Assembly: GCA_032719365.1 (NCBI GenBank)
Contig: CM064875.1
Location: forward strand, 34,928,693 to 34,992,692
Origin: Prinsepia uniflora
Lineage: Eukaryota > Streptophyta > Magnoliopsida > Rosales > Rosaceae
Length of the DNA stretch: 64,000 nt
Direction of reading: 5' to 3'
Shown: positions 33,939 through 46,411 of the stretch, piece after piece
Numbering within the stretch: position 1 is the first letter of the stretch
How the letters are laid out: each line of letters begins with the position of its first letter
Notes under the pieces: generated by a model
What the model was told of the DNA's origin: nothing
Database searches by the model: none
Seen by the model: the letters and a program-made list of their open reading frames with translations, nothing else
Translations under genes and position numbers: made by a program

Positions 33939-35039
33939 ATGCCTCCGAGACGTAGACCCTCTCCACGACCTGAAGACGAAGCAGCAAGAGGGACGGAGAG
34001 TGCTACGATTGATTGAGCCCAGCGGCTCGGGGTTAATACTTTTGGTGGTGGGGCAGATCCTGAGGAAACCCAGAGGTGGATCACGAGACTTGAGCGGATC
34101 TTTGGAGTGAAGCATTGCCCACCGGAGGAGCGAGTGTTACTGGCTACGTTTTTACTGGATAGTGCAGCGTACGAGTGGTGGTATACCCTTGAGTTGTCTT
34201 GCTGGGACGCCCACACTGTGACCTGCGAGACATTTCGGGAGAGGTTCTTATATCAGTATTACCCTCATTCTTTTCGAGATGCCAAAGAGGCTGAGTTTCT
34301 GCAACTCCAGCAGGGGAGTATGAGCGTGGTTGAGTACGAACAGAAATTCCAAATGTTGTCTCGTTTTGCTCCTGCGTTTTTGGCCACTGAAGCTGAGAAG
34401 TGCCGTAGGTTTGAGTTGGGCCTGCGAGGTGAGATTCGAGCCATAGTGATGGCTGGATCGTTTACTACCCTCCGAGAGTTATCAGACGTTGCGGTAAGGG
34501 TTGAGGCTAGCTTGCTGGTGCGACGCCGGGAGCCACCATTTTCTGGAGCTTCGAGTCGTAGGACACCGAAAAGAGGTAACTTCAGTGGAGCATCTTCGTC
34601 GGGCGATGATCGTTTCGGTAGACCTGGTAGTTTCCAGAGTTTGGGATTCCGTGGTTACCGAGCACAGCTTACTCCACAAGCTAGTGCGACGTCTGTTGCG
34701 TCCACAGGGAGACCGAGTCCTTCCGTTCGTGATGTTTTTTTGTACTGTAGAGAGCGAGGTCACTTCCGACGTGATTGTCCACTGTTGCCACAAGAGGGTG
34801 GTGTAGGCCGAGGAGTGGCGGAGCCTGGACGGAGTACAGCGTTAGCGCCAGGGACAGTGGGCACTAGAGGAGGTGGTGGTGCCACTTGTAGTTCGAGAGG
34901 ACTTGGTAGAGTGTCAGGACCTCAGGCCCGAGTGTTTTCGATGACTCAGCAGGAGGCTCAGTTGGCACCAGGTGCGGGGATAGGTACTTTTACTATTCTT
35001 GGTTGTGTTGTACCTACTTTGTTGTTGGTTTCGAGGTAG
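33939..35039 (+). pseudogene. gag of composite G, copy 1 (one nonsense codon, pol lost)
   Basis: Ty3/gypsy capsid gene. The start ATG at 33939 opens with MPPRRRPSPRPEDEA; an in-frame TGA at 34014-34016 breaks it, after which the frame is open to 35039. The Retrotrans_gag domain covers about 34100-34500 with YEWWYTLE, TFRERF, YYPHSFRDAKEAEFLQLQQG and RFELGLRGEIR. A serine/arginine-rich linker follows. The CCHC zinc knuckle at about 34735-34780 reads FLYCRERGHFRRDC, with the first cysteine replaced by phenylalanine. The frame stops in what should be the start of protease (VFSMTQQEAQ then divergent). About 370 residues if read through. The protein resembles gag of plant chromovirus-type gypsy elements. 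Confidence 0.88.
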
Positions 35040-35577
35040 AGTCTAGGCTTTCCTTTAGACAACTTGGAGTGAGATTATCGATCGATATGAGGTTATTGAT
35101 CGATATGAGGTTATTGAAGGAGAGAACCCACAATCTAGAGTTTTCCTTTAGGACTTTGTAGATTTACCCGACAAGTGGTCGAAGTAGCAGCCCAGGGAGT
35201 GAGCCAGTAGGTAGGAGTTCCTGTTTGGACTAGATTGTTCTGGGTTAGGAATCGAGTTGGGTTCCGGAAAGTGAGGTGGTAGTACGAGAGGATGTACTCT
35301 ATGAATTCTGTTGGGTATTTTATATGAGGTATTTTAAAATACCTTTGTTTTCTATTCATAGAGTTTCCCTTGCGTACACCATTAAGTTTTTGTGGGACTG
35401 AGAAAGGGTTAGAAGTGGTAAACTAGTAGTTGGGGATGGTGTGAAATACCCAAGGTGGAGATGATAGATCGGAAACCCAGGAGTAGTTGTTGTTGAGTTA
35501 GTGCGGTCTGGGTAGGAGATCCAGTAGGGAATGAGTTGTGGAATTTCGGGGACGAAATTCTTTTTAGGAGGGTAGGT
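35040..35577 (+). mobile_element. 3' non-coding part of G internal region with polypurine tract
   Basis: No coding is seen. A 23-bp block of the form ATCGATCGATATGAGGTTATTG is partly duplicated at 35078-35117. It ends with GGAATTTCGGGGACGAAATTC and AGGAGGGTAGGT, the polypurine tract directly before LTR G2. All of pol is missing between gag and this tail. Confidence 0.8.
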
Positions 35578-38362
35578 TGTAACGACGCGTCCTGGGAATT
35601 AGGGTTAAGACCGTGTTTAAGATGAGATTAGTGAGCTTAATTGGTGGTTAGTCGGTTACGATAGGTCCGGTAGCGTAGAATGACGATTTTGCCCCTAGTT
35701 CGGGCAAATTGTTGACTTTTAGTTCGGGCGGTCAAATGGACTTTGACCGATGACTGTGACGTAGTTCGGGACGTCACGAATCTGTAGACAGGTGGCACGC
35801 CCAATTCCGACATCCGAGGAGGAAGATAAGATGTTCGAAAGGTTGAGGGCACTTTCATAATTTGGCTAAAATAGGGGGAAAAGTTGACTTTTCGTACGAC
35901 TGGGTTTTTACACGTTGACCTAGGACCGTTAGGTAGATCTTTTCGTCTTGAGTTTGATGACAGGCGGTACGTATTCATCGGAGTTAGGATGTCTGAGTTA
36001 CGGGTCTAGGAAGGTAGTGGCATTATTGTAATTTTGGGTTCAAAGAAGGGCATTTTGGTCTTCTGTACATTGGGGATTGTGCAACAGATTGGGACAAGTG
36101 GACGGTTGAGATGGGGATATTTGTGAGCGAATGGGGACGATTGTTACACGTGGGGCTTGGCTAGAGGCTTCTAGGGTGCACGGTCCAATTATTTTGGGCT
36201 GAGTGTTCGTGTGTGCCGTGTGTGTGTGTTGGAAGAAGAGAGAACAGAGACTGAGAGATTGAGAGAAAATTGAGGGGAGTTGGACGTTGATCGTGAGTGT
36301 TGGTGTGTTTGGTGAGTGAGGAGTGTTCAGAGATTGAGAGGGAGACAGTGAGAAGGTTGGGAGGTGAGGTGTGAGTGTGTGTTCGAGGTGTGAGGGACCA
36401 ATTGAGGCTGGTGGAGGTGTCTAGAGGTCGGAGGTGGACTGGAGGAGTCGTGTTCTCACGACTGAGATCACGGCGGTGGTCGGTGTACATGTAATTCCTC
36501 ATCCTCTTTCAATTGCCCTGTTTTGCCGTCGTATTTTAAACTCAAAGTCGTGGGTTTTGAGTGCGAGTCGAGGCTTTTGGTGAGTTAGGTGAGACTCAGG
36601 GAGGTCCTAGGAGTCGTCTAAGGCGGTTGTTGTGACGGGGGGTTACCTGGTTGGCCGGAGTGTGAAACAGGGGATAGTTTGGGTTTTTGTTTCGAGCTTG
36701 AGTCGACAGGTTAGGGACGGTGTCGAGGTGTTTGAGTGAGGGGAATGAATTACTGAAGATTGGACGATGAAGATGGTGAAAAAAAAGGAGGAAAACGGTG
36801 GAGGGTTGGTGGAGAACCGGTCACGCCAGTTCGGGTTGGCTGGACCAATCTGTACCGTTGAGACTGAGTTTGACGATGACACTGTAGCAGGCGCGTGAAG
36901 CCCACGCGCAACCACTTTGGGCGGCGCATGGGGGCGCGTGCGGCGGTGTTTGGGAAAACGGTCAACATGGTTTTTGGTCTAGGTGTTGTGACGAGTCCAT
37001 TGGAATATGTTTCGGGTTAATCGGACGTCGTTTGAGGTTAGTTCCGCGAAGGTGAAGGTTTAGGGTTCTGGTTCGTTATGTTTAGGACCCGGGGATTTTT
37101 GTGGAAAATGAGGTGGACCTTCGTAGATGTGTTAGTAACATTCTTGGGTGATGGTTAACAGGTTCGGGATTTCCCGAGGAATCTGAAGAACGTATAGGAC
37201 GTTCGGGACGCGATTGAGGGCTCGGTACTGTGAGTGGACTCCTTCTCTTAACTTGAACATGCATAACTGCTTTTAATTACTTGTTTTATGGTTTTCATTA
37301 TGATTTCATGACTATTTTGAATGCTTTATATCTGTTTTATGAAATGGCACGTTTTACGAGACAGGCTTGATTACTGATTATGATGCCATGACTTGGGGTT
37401 TTCAAATGATAAGCGATTTTCAATGATTATAAACGGTTTTTGAAACATGATTTTGAGGATTAAGGTTTTCGGTTTTAAAATCGGATTTCGAGAATCGAGA
37501 TTTGGTTTTAAAGTTGAAAAGTGGAATTTCGGATTTGGGTTCGGAATGACCGTTTTGGATGCTGGAAGGGCATCAGACCGGTGATTTCGGATTCGGGTTT
37601 AGATATGAATTTCGAAATGGTTTTCAAACGGTTTGGATTGGATTTGCTGGATCTGGTTATTGGGTTTAAAGACTCGGATTATATTTGACGGGGTACGGGC
37701 CCGGATTGAGTTTAAATACTCGGGAGTTTAAAGACTCGGATATATTGATATTTCCCCCGTAGGCCTGTTGAGTTTAAAGACTCGGGAGTTTAAAGACTCG
37801 GATAGGTCCAGCATGTTTGATCGGATAATGATTGCCTGAGATTTATGCTTTATGATCTGGTTTTATGATGTGTACGACGCGATTTCTATAACTGGTTTAA
37901 ATTCTGTTTTTATGATGATCCTTATGTGATTTATAACTTTTTTCATCTAATGGGTTATGCATGTGCGTATTCAAAATGGAGGGCTAAAACCCTGGTTTTA
38001 TTATGAAATGGTTTTCGGAAATTCTTTTCTTATTTATGGTCCACTCACACCTTCTGTTTTTAAACTGCCCTCCAGGTCGTGGAGCTAGAGCGGGGTTTCG
38101 GCGTCGAGGCAGCGTCTGAGGCATAGTGTACTCGAGAGCGACCCCGGAGTGTTTTAAGTTTTCCGTGTGCGTGTACTGTTCATCGGTTTTCTTTCTTTTG
38201 TATTTAGTACTATGCTCTGTAAAACTTTGACTTCGAGATGTTTAAATTTCCTCCTGTGTCTGACTGTGTAGTTTAGTGGTTTACTTTGGTGTTGTGTCGG
38301 GGTGTCAGACGGGAGCAGGATTTACCTCGGTTTTCGGGGTGAAACCGGTGTGGGTCCTGACA
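35578..38362 (+). mobile_element. LTR G2 (shared middle LTR)
   Basis: 2,785 bp, TGTAACGACGCGTCC ... GGGTCCTGACA. It serves as 3' LTR of the first unit and 5' LTR of the second. It differs from G1 mainly by two deletions and scattered substitutions. Confidence 0.92.
37660..37805. repeat. Repeat array in LTR G2
   Basis: Five GAGTTTAAAGACTCGG-type units, two fewer than in G1. Confidence 0.75.
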
Positions 38363-38364
38363 GT

Positions 38365-38376
38365 TGGTATCAGAGC
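38365..38376 (+). promoter_or_regulatory. Primer-binding site of G, second copy
   Basis: TGGTATCAGAGC, two bases after the end of LTR G2. Confidence 0.9.
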
Positions 38377-38461
38377 ATAGGTTTGTCGAGTTTTTCGGGT
38401 TTGTCGGTCTGTGAGGTTGTGTTCAGACTGTTTCTATGCCTCTTTCAGCGTGCGATTGACG

Positions 38462-39270
38462 ATGCCTCTGAGACGTAGACCCTCTCCATGACCTGAAGAC
38501 GAAGCAGCAAGAGGGACAGAGAGTGCTACGATTGGCCGAGCCCAGTGGCTCGGGGTTAATTCTTTTGGTGGTGGGGCAGATCCTGAGGAAACCCAGAGGT
38601 GGATCACGATACTTGAGTGGATCTTTGGAGTGATGCATTGCCCACCGGAGGAGCGAGTGCTACTGGCTACGTTTTTACTTGAAAGTGCAGCGTATGAGTG
38701 GTGGTATACCCTCGAGTTGTCTAGCTGGGACACCCACACTGTGACCTGCGAGACGTTTCGGCAGAGGTTCTTAGATCAGTATTACCCTCGTTCCTTTCGA
38801 GATGCCAAGGAGGCTGAGTTTCTTCAACTCCAGCAGGGGAGTATGAGCGTGGTTGAGTACGAACAGAAATTCCAGATGTTGTCTCGTTTTTCTCCTGCAT
38901 TTGTGGCCACTGAAGCTGAGAAGTGCCATAGGTTTGATTTGGGCCTGCGAGGTGAGAATCGAGCCATAGTGACGGCTGGATCGTTTACTACCCTCCGAGA
39001 GTTGTCGGACGCTGCGGTGAGGGTTGAGGCTAGCTTGCTGGTGCGACGCCGGGAGCCACCTTTTTCTGGAGGTTCGAGTCATAGGACACCGAAAAGAGGT
39101 AACTTCAGTGGAGCATCTTCGTCGGGCAATGATCGTTTTGGTAGACCTGGTAGTTTCCAGAGTTCGGGATTCCGTGATTACCGAGCACAGCCGACTCCGC
39201 AAGCTAGTGCGACGTCTGTTGCGTCCACAGGGAGACCAAGTCCTTCCGTTCGGGATGTTTGTTTCTACTG
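38462..39270 (+). pseudogene. gag of composite G, copy 2 (truncated, fused to LTR)
   Basis: Same gene as copy 1. The ATG at 38462 is followed by a TGA at 38489-38491, a different break from copy 1; the position broken in copy 1 is open here. The domain is intact (YEWWYTLE, YYPRSFRDAKEAEFLQLQQG). The zinc knuckle keeps its first cysteines (VCFYC) but is cut off after CFYC at the junction with LTR sequence at 39269-39271. The frame runs on into LTR G3 to 39463, giving about 65 meaningless residues. Confidence 0.88.
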
Positions 39271-39762
39271 TGTACGACGCGATTTCTATAACTGGTTTAA
39301 ATTCTATTTTTATGATGATCATTATGTGATTTATAACTGTTTTCATCTAATGGGTTATGTATGTGCGTATTCAAAACGGAGGGCTAAAACCCTGGTTTTA
39401 TTATCAAATGGTTTTCGGAAATTCTTTTCTTATTTATGGTCCACTCACACCTTCTGTTTTTAAACTGCCCTCCAGGTGGTGGAGCTAGAGCGGGGTTTCG
39501 GCGTCGAGGCAGCGTTTGGGGCATAACGTACTCGAGAGCGACCCCGGAGTGTTTTAAGTTTTCCGTGTGCGTGTACTATTCATCGGTTTTCTTTCTTTTG
39601 TATTTAGTACTATGCTCTGTAAAACTTTGACTTCGATATGTTTAAATTTCCTCTTGTGTCTGACTGTGTAGTTTAGTTTTTTACTTTGGTGTTGTTTCGG
39701 GGTGTCAGACGGGAGCAGGATTTACCTCGGTTTTCGGGGTGAAATCGGGGTGGGTCCTGACA
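39271..39762 (+). mobile_element. LTR G3, last 492 bp only
   Basis: Starts TGTACGACGCG, equivalent to 37871 in LTR G2, and ends GGGTCCTGACA. Both have exactly 492 bp to the end. It is followed by the right target duplication TCTCG. Confidence 0.92.
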
Positions 39763-40753
39763 TCTCGCACGAGAAAAGGAAACGTTCCCCGAACGTCCAT
39801 GATTCCCAATAACCGTAACTACAACCACTCTCGGTAGTAGTGCATGCCACAACTCGTGCAGACCCAACCACCATACATCGCTATCGAGACTCCTCATCCA
39901 AGGGAATCAATCACTCGTACTAAATACTCCGTATCCCACTCTGGGATTCCATCGACAAGAACCAACCCTGGTAACCTGTCCAACCAATCTCTAACCAGTC
40001 GTAACTCCAAGCAACCAATGTCGTCTACCAAGTCATCCATGACCTTACTTACACCAATAATCCATCACAACTAAGTAGCACGACAACCAACCAAGTCTAA
40101 CTGATAAGTACAACCCCGACTGGAGAGTGCAGTCCCATCACTAAAGCTGACATGACTAGACCGAACGACGGTCTCGACTCTGAAAATTCGTCAAAGTCAA
40201 ACCACTCGCCAGCTCACCATTTCGAACCATACATCCTACCTTAGAGTTCCAGGATCACTACCTAGGGTTCCTTTGAACCTAACTGTAAAAATCAGTATAA
40301 TCCACAATCTGACCAACCCCGCGGTCCAAACATCGTATAGACGTCAACCCAATCCTACTGTCAGTTTAACTAGGGTTCCTCGAACCCGGCTACTCCCGGC
40401 AGCATAGCCACCCAACTCAACAAAATCCGACCATCTAAAGGTCACAACTCCTAACCAGTCGTCATAATCCGATCCTACAACATCGTGAAAGACGATCCCA
40501 ACTAACTGTCTCACGATCCAAAACTCTAAAGTACTATTACGTTCATCCCTTCGTAGGGTCCCACACTGCCAACCACGACAAAACTATGGCAACCCTGACA
40601 TCGAGAGTAGAACAAAAATGATCTACGATTCAATCCTACTAACTATCGTACCGGCATCCTAACTATCGGGTTAATAACAAACTGCAGCTCATAGAGACAT
40701 CACATCCTTGACCTACGCGTCACTCCAAGAGCAAACCCTACTCTGATACCACT
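39763..40753 (-). mobile_element. Element B internal region, 5' part
   Basis: Continuation of the B internal region after composite G. No protein can be read. It ends with the primer site at 40740-40751 (minus strand TGGTATCAGAGT). Confidence 0.75.
40740..40751 (-). promoter_or_regulatory. Primer-binding site of element B
   Basis: ACTCTGATACCA on the plus strand, i.e. TGGTATCAGAGT on the minus strand, one base from the tRNA-iMet complement. It lies two bases from the LTR end, which is itself mutated (TTTCAGTACCC in place of TGTCAGGACCC). Confidence 0.8.
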
Positions 40754-41509
40754 TTTCAGTACCCGTCCCAATCCCCTGGGGATTAATGAGGGACACTCTT
40801 GATCCCGTCTAACAGGAAGTGTCAAACCAGGGAAAATTTGAACCTTTAGCCTGAACGGCTTCCAGAGTACGCCAGGATCCGGAGGAGGTATGTGATGTCT
40901 GGGTCTCTGCTACAGTCCGCACTGTATTCAACCTGAAAGGCATTGAAAACAGAAAGACTGTGAGTGGACAAAAAACAATAGTTCATAAAATACATTTTAT
41001 AAAAGACCTTTATGCTCTTCACTAAAAAGCATGCATGCATAGTAAAACCATTTATCAAACCACATATGTTTAAACAACCAAATCCTTACGGGCCCCTGCC
41101 CAAATTCATTTACAGAAAACTAGAACATAATAAACATATGTGGGATCTCAACCCAAATCCATTTATCAATCATAAAACACAATTTCGCAAACCAATTGAA
41201 ATCATGTTTATCATATATTTCATATAACCAATCCTATCACAGTATCTAGAGCTACGAGCGTGCTACTCGGGGTCTCAAAGCCCAAGTCTCCCTAGGGTCC
41301 ACCCAGGTCAATGTCCGTAGATCAATGATCCTTCATAGGGGTTATAATCCATAGCCTTTCTTAGAGTAAGGAACCCAACGGGGGTGACTCCACTCAGTCA
41401 GTGCTCCGTGACTACTCCGGGATCCATCCAGGCCAACGACCTTCCCCGGAGGAGACAATCCATATAAAAAGGATGGTATACGAAAAACCTTTTGAAATCA
41501 TTCTTAAAA

Positions 41510-42045
41510 CCTTTCAAGGATTCATGTCTGGTCCTTATAAACTGTCATGAATCATAAAAACCTTTCAAGGGTTCATGCCGGTCCCCATAAACCGTCATGA
41601 ACCATAAATCCATTTGTGGGTCCCTGACCCGAAATCACAATCTTAAAACATAACACGCCCAAAGCCCGAATCCGCATACAAATTGGGCCTCTGGCCCGAA
41701 TCGTAAACCAACTGGACTCGTGCCCGATTTCTTAAACTAAATGGGCCTCGTGCTCGATACGTTCGTCAACTAGGCCTCGAGCCCGATACGTAAACCAATT
41801 GAGCCTCAAGCCTGATACGTAAACCAACTGGCCTCCAGCCCGATGCCTCTTTGAATCAAATGGACCTTATGTCTGAGAGTTTGTAAATCAAATGGGTCTC
41901 GTGCCCGATCCATATTTGCAAAGCCGAAATCGATTCAAGAACCAATTGGGCCTCTCACCCGAGAACGTAACTAAATGGACTTCGAGTCCGAGGGTTTCCA
42001 AAACAAATGGGTCACGAACCCGAGTTTACCTTTTCAAATCCAAAA
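41510..42045. repeat. Minisatellite in B 5' LTR
   Basis: Units of 28-32 bp such as AAATGGGCCTCGTGCTCGAT, matching the array at 24115-24690. Confidence 0.8.
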
Positions 42046-42175
42046 CCATTTCATGAAATCATTTCCAAAACTATAAGAATGGAAAATCAGTGCAAAACCA
42101 TAAACCTCGATTTACGTGCAAGCACGTAAATCGCCTCGAAATGTGTGAAACCATGTAATTCACCGATATCCAATT

Positions 42176-45100
42176 TGTAACGACCCTTCCCGAATTCTGG
42201 AATTATATTAGAGACTAATCATGATTAGTGAGGTTAATCGGTGATTAGTTGGGTGAAATCAGACGAACGATGCAAAATGACTGTTTTGCCTCTAGTCGTG
42301 GGTAAAACGTTGACTTTTTGTTCTAGCGGTCAAATGGACTTTGGCCGATGACTGTGACGCAATTCGGGATGTCATGAGTTCAGTGACAGGTGGCACATTC
42401 GATTCCGACATCCGAGGAAGAAGTTATGACGTTCAGAAGTTCAAGGGTATTTTGGTAATTTAGTTGAAAGGGGCAAACTGTTGACTTTTGATCCGGGAGG
42501 TCCAATGGCCGAGGGCCGAGGACCGTTACATGGATTGGGATGATACAAATCCATAGACGGGCAGCACATCGAAATTGGACTTCAAACGGGAAAGTTATGT
42601 GTCACGGATGTTTGATTTCGCTATACACGTATATCGAGGCATTGATGAGGTGGCTTATTCTGATTGGCAGATATTTTAAGTGGGATCCATGGATGGGTGA
42701 CAAGTGTTACTCATCCCATTGGCCCAAACCCCTAATTTGTGGATCTATCATAATTGAATAATATTATTTTAATAATTTTAAAATCTAATCTACTCATCTT
42801 TCAATCCTAACCCTCCATCACATTTCATCCTTTAATCCACACCGTTTATTTCCCCTCCTCTCACACTTGAACATCAGTCATCCTTCCCCCTCTCATCTAA
42901 TCAACACCACTTTCTTCTTCTTCAAACAAAACTCGAGCACCCCCCTTCTATACAAACAACCCACACGACTCGCCACACCTCACCACCATAATCATTATGA
43001 GTGCTCGTGTGTGACCGTGAGAGAGTGAAATGATAGGGCAGGATGGTGAAGGCTCACGGCGGCGGTCCACAGCGGGAGGAAACCCGAGACGGTGGGTGTT
43101 GTGTTTGAAAGTTCAAAATTTAGTTTTGTTGGTTTTTGATAGAGCCTAAGGATTGGGTTTTGCTTCTGGTGGTTTTGTGAGTCGAAAAGGATAAATTTCG
43201 AGGGCTAGCACGTCCGGGAAGGACAGTGAACGGCGGAGGAAGTCGCCGTCGCCATTGTCGACTTGGGGAGGTATGGCTTCCTTCGATTTTTATTGTTTTT
43301 AATAACCAAAAAGATAGGAAATAAGATTAGGAAGCTTTATAAATCAAAATGGGAAAGAATAGATTAGAAACGGATGAGTTTGGGCCCCGAACCGGTCCAG
43401 ACCAGTTCGGCCCGGTTTAGTCGATTGGAGAAGAAGATGAACAGTTGAGCGTGGTTCCCACGTGCAGCCACTTCAGGCGGCGCATGTGGGCACGTGGCCC
43501 ATTTTCAGGGGATGTGTTCAACACATGAAATCTTCTATTCGTTGTAACGAACATTTTATACTAGTTTCGTGTCGATCGGACACCGTCTAGATAATGTTCG
43601 GGGCATCGGAAGGTTTAGGATCGGGATTAAAAATAGTTAAAAATTCTATAAAATTACGGGACTTTAGTGAGGGGTTATTTAAGTAGTTAGTAACCCTCAA
43701 TTACTATTTGGACATGTTTGGAGGTCCCGGTGACGATGTTTGGCTCGGGAGAGCCATATGGCAAGCGTATCGAGGCGGCAGCTCGGACGGTCTGTGAGTG
43801 GACCTTGGTTTTCTAAATTAGTGCATGCATAAATGTTTATTATATGTTTTAATACTTGTTTGGTGATGCCATGAGTACATTTGTGTGTGGTTATGTATTG
43901 GCACGTATTTCGAGATTTCGACCTTATACTGTGCCTATACGGGTTTGTGTTTCTACGTTGATTTAAATGAAATGGTTTTGGATTTCAAAAGGATAAACTC
44001 GGGCATGAGGCCCATTTCGTTTTGTCTTGGGCATGTGGCTCTATTTATGACCTACTGGTTTGAATCGTGGTCGCGGCGAGTGCTTTGTGCACGGTGACCG
44101 ACGATACGACCCTCGCCTCCGAACTAGGATATGTTCCTTCTGGAGAGGTCACGATGCATGATTTGTTGTCGGGCAGCCGATGGAGGCTCGACTTCGGAGT
44201 GCTGACGGTTCAGGTTAGCGATCGATGATGAGTGCTCCATAATCTAGCGGTGGTCGCGTCGGTTGATTCGTTCACGGCGACATACCAGGTTTGAGGGCGG
44301 TCCTGGATGGATGGTTGCACGCATCACTACGTTCGGAGTCGTGACTGACCCTGAGATATGGGGTACGTTGCCCAGTTGAGTCATGTGTTCGGGCACGAGA
44401 CCCAGTTACTTTACACTTATGATTTAGGGTCGGGGACCCTAAATGGATTTCCAGGTTCATGACGGTTTATGGGAACCGGCATGAACCCTTGAAAGGTTTT
44501 TATGATTCATGACTATTTATGGGGACCGGGCATAAATTCGTTGAAAGTTTAAGGATGATTTCGCTATATATATATATTCATATACCTTCCTTTACTTGGA
44601 TTGTCTCCTCCGGGGAGGGTCCTTGGCCTGGGTGGACCCTAGAGTAGTCACAGAGCACTGACTGATTGGAGTCGCCCCCGTTGGGTGCCTTACTCTCAGG
44701 AAGGCTTGGATCATAACCTCAGGGAGGGTCATTGGTCTACGGATATTAACCTTGGACCCTGAGAGACTTGGGCTTGAGACCCCAGGTAGCATGCGCGTAG
44801 CTTTGGAAACCGTGACATGATTGGTTGTGTGAGTTATATGTATATATGATATATGATATGTGATGTGTACAGGTTTTGGGTTGAGTCCCGTATGGATTTG
44901 GGCAGTGGCCCGTATGGTTGGTATCTTTATGGATTTGGGCAGTTTGCTCGTATGGTTGGTTCTTTATGGTTCCTTCAGTTATGGTTTTGGGCTTAGTTCC
45001 CACATATGGTTCTTTTGGTTAAATGGTTTTGGAATGCGTGCATGCTTTTTAGTGAAGGGTACAAATGTCTTCGTTAAAATGTTTTTATAATGTCCTTGTT

Positions 45101-45321
45101 TTTTCCACTCACAACTTTTAAATGTTTTGACTGCCTTTCCGGTTGACAGCGGATGCGAACTGTAGCAGAGACCGAGATATCACATACCTTCTCCGGATCC
45201 TGGCGTACTCTGAAAGCCCGAGAGGGCTAAGGTTGGAATTTCCCTTGTCTGACACTTCGTGTCAGATGGGATCAGGGTCGTCCCGCGTTAATCCTGGTGG
45301 GGATTGGGATGGGTCCTGACA
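42176..45321 (+). mobile_element. Solo LTR H
   Basis: 3,146 bp, TGTAACGACCCTTCCC ... GGGTCCTGACA, with perfect target duplication CAATT (42171-42175 and 45322-45326). It belongs to the same broad family as its host, in the opposite orientation: blocks such as the one on GACGGTTTATGGGAACCGGC (44460) have reverse-complement partners in B (41580). It contains two copies of the module of about 170 bp (near 42260-42600) and the palindrome. Confidence 0.93.
42691..42716. promoter_or_regulatory. Conserved LTR palindrome (H copy)
   Basis: GGATGGGTGACA and TGTTACTCATCC arms around AG, two unpaired positions, followed by CATTGG. Confidence 0.55.
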
Positions 45322-46385
45322 CAATTTAACATCATATAATCATATTCATAAAAGATATAACACATTTATGCATGCATCACAGTTTAGAAATTAAGGTCCA
45401 CTCACAGACAGTCCTAAGCTGCCACCTAGATTCACGTGCCATACGGCTCTCCCGGACCAAACACCGTCATTGGGACCTCTAAACCTGTCCAAATCGTAAT
45501 AGAGGGATACTAACTACTTAAATAACCCTTCACTAAGCCCCGTAATTTTTCCAATTTTTTAACTATTTTTATACTCGATCCTAAACTTTCAGACACCCCG
45601 AAACCTATCGAAACGATGTCCGATCGACACGAAACCAGTCCCAAAATGTTCGTTACATAGAATAGATGATTTCGTGTGTTGGAATCTTTCGCAGAAAGTG
45701 GGCCACGAGCACACATGCACCGGCCAAAGCCCCTGGGCATGGCAGCCATGCGCTGGTGCACTATTTATCTTCCTCCTCGGCTAGACCGGTCCGAACTGGC
45801 CGGTTTGGCTTTTTCCTAGAAATCCAGCATAGCTAGACCGGTGTGACCGGTCCAGGCCCTTAAACCGCTCATTCTTCGTCCTTTTTCATCCTAATTGTTT
45901 CCATTCTACCTATTTTGATCCTAGAAACCCAAATACACAATCAAAACAACCTAAAACCCATTAAATCCTCACGGTTCAAAACCTCCCTCACGGTTCAACA
46001 TTTTCTATTTCTTCCCAAGGCTTTCTCAGCCTTGAACCACCACTAAAACCACTCTAATACCATCCCACAAACCCATTAGACATCATCCTATCATCCAAAA
46101 CTATCCATAACATCCAAAACTAAAAATGGGATTTTGAAACCAAACCCGTACCTTGTCGGGTTTTCCTCCACGCCGCCGTCCACTGCGATTCAGGCCGCCC
46201 TGCAGCCAGCCTCCCCCATCATCCTTCCTTCCTCTCTGTTTCCATCATGTGTCACCAGCCTTAGGTTAGACTTAGGGGGTGTGGGTTGTACAGAAATGGG
46301 AAATGGTTGAGACCGGGTTTTGGTTTGGGTTTGGTGTGCTCGAACAACCAAGGGTGAAGTGCATGAATCAATTTGGGTGGGCAAT

Positions 46386-46411
46386 GGATGGATGACAAGT
46401 GTCATTAATCC
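46386..46411. promoter_or_regulatory. Conserved LTR palindrome (B 5' LTR copy)
   Basis: GGATGGATGACA and TGTCATTAATCC arms around AG, followed by CATTGG. Confidence 0.5.

Larger units (their letters stand above)
30961..39762 (+). mobile_element. Composite element G: LTR-gag-LTR-gag-truncated LTR
   Basis: LTR G1 (30961-33839), internal 1 (33840-35577), LTR G2 (35578-38362), internal 2 (38363-39270) and LTR G3 (39271-39762) are bounded by one perfect 5-bp duplication TCTCG (30956-30960 and 39763-39767). Only gag is present; protease, RT, RNase H and integrase are missing from both internal regions. G3 lacks its first 2,293 bp and joins gag directly, but its remaining 492 bp are colinear with LTR G2 to the last base. 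Confidence 0.92.

Noticed and set aside
38771..39346. A 191-codon minus-strand open frame
   Set aside because: Exact antisense shadow of gag copy 2 and adjacent LTR sequence.
39271..39463. C-terminal extension of gag copy 2
   Set aside because: It is LTR sequence read in frame by accident; residues have no relation to any gag.
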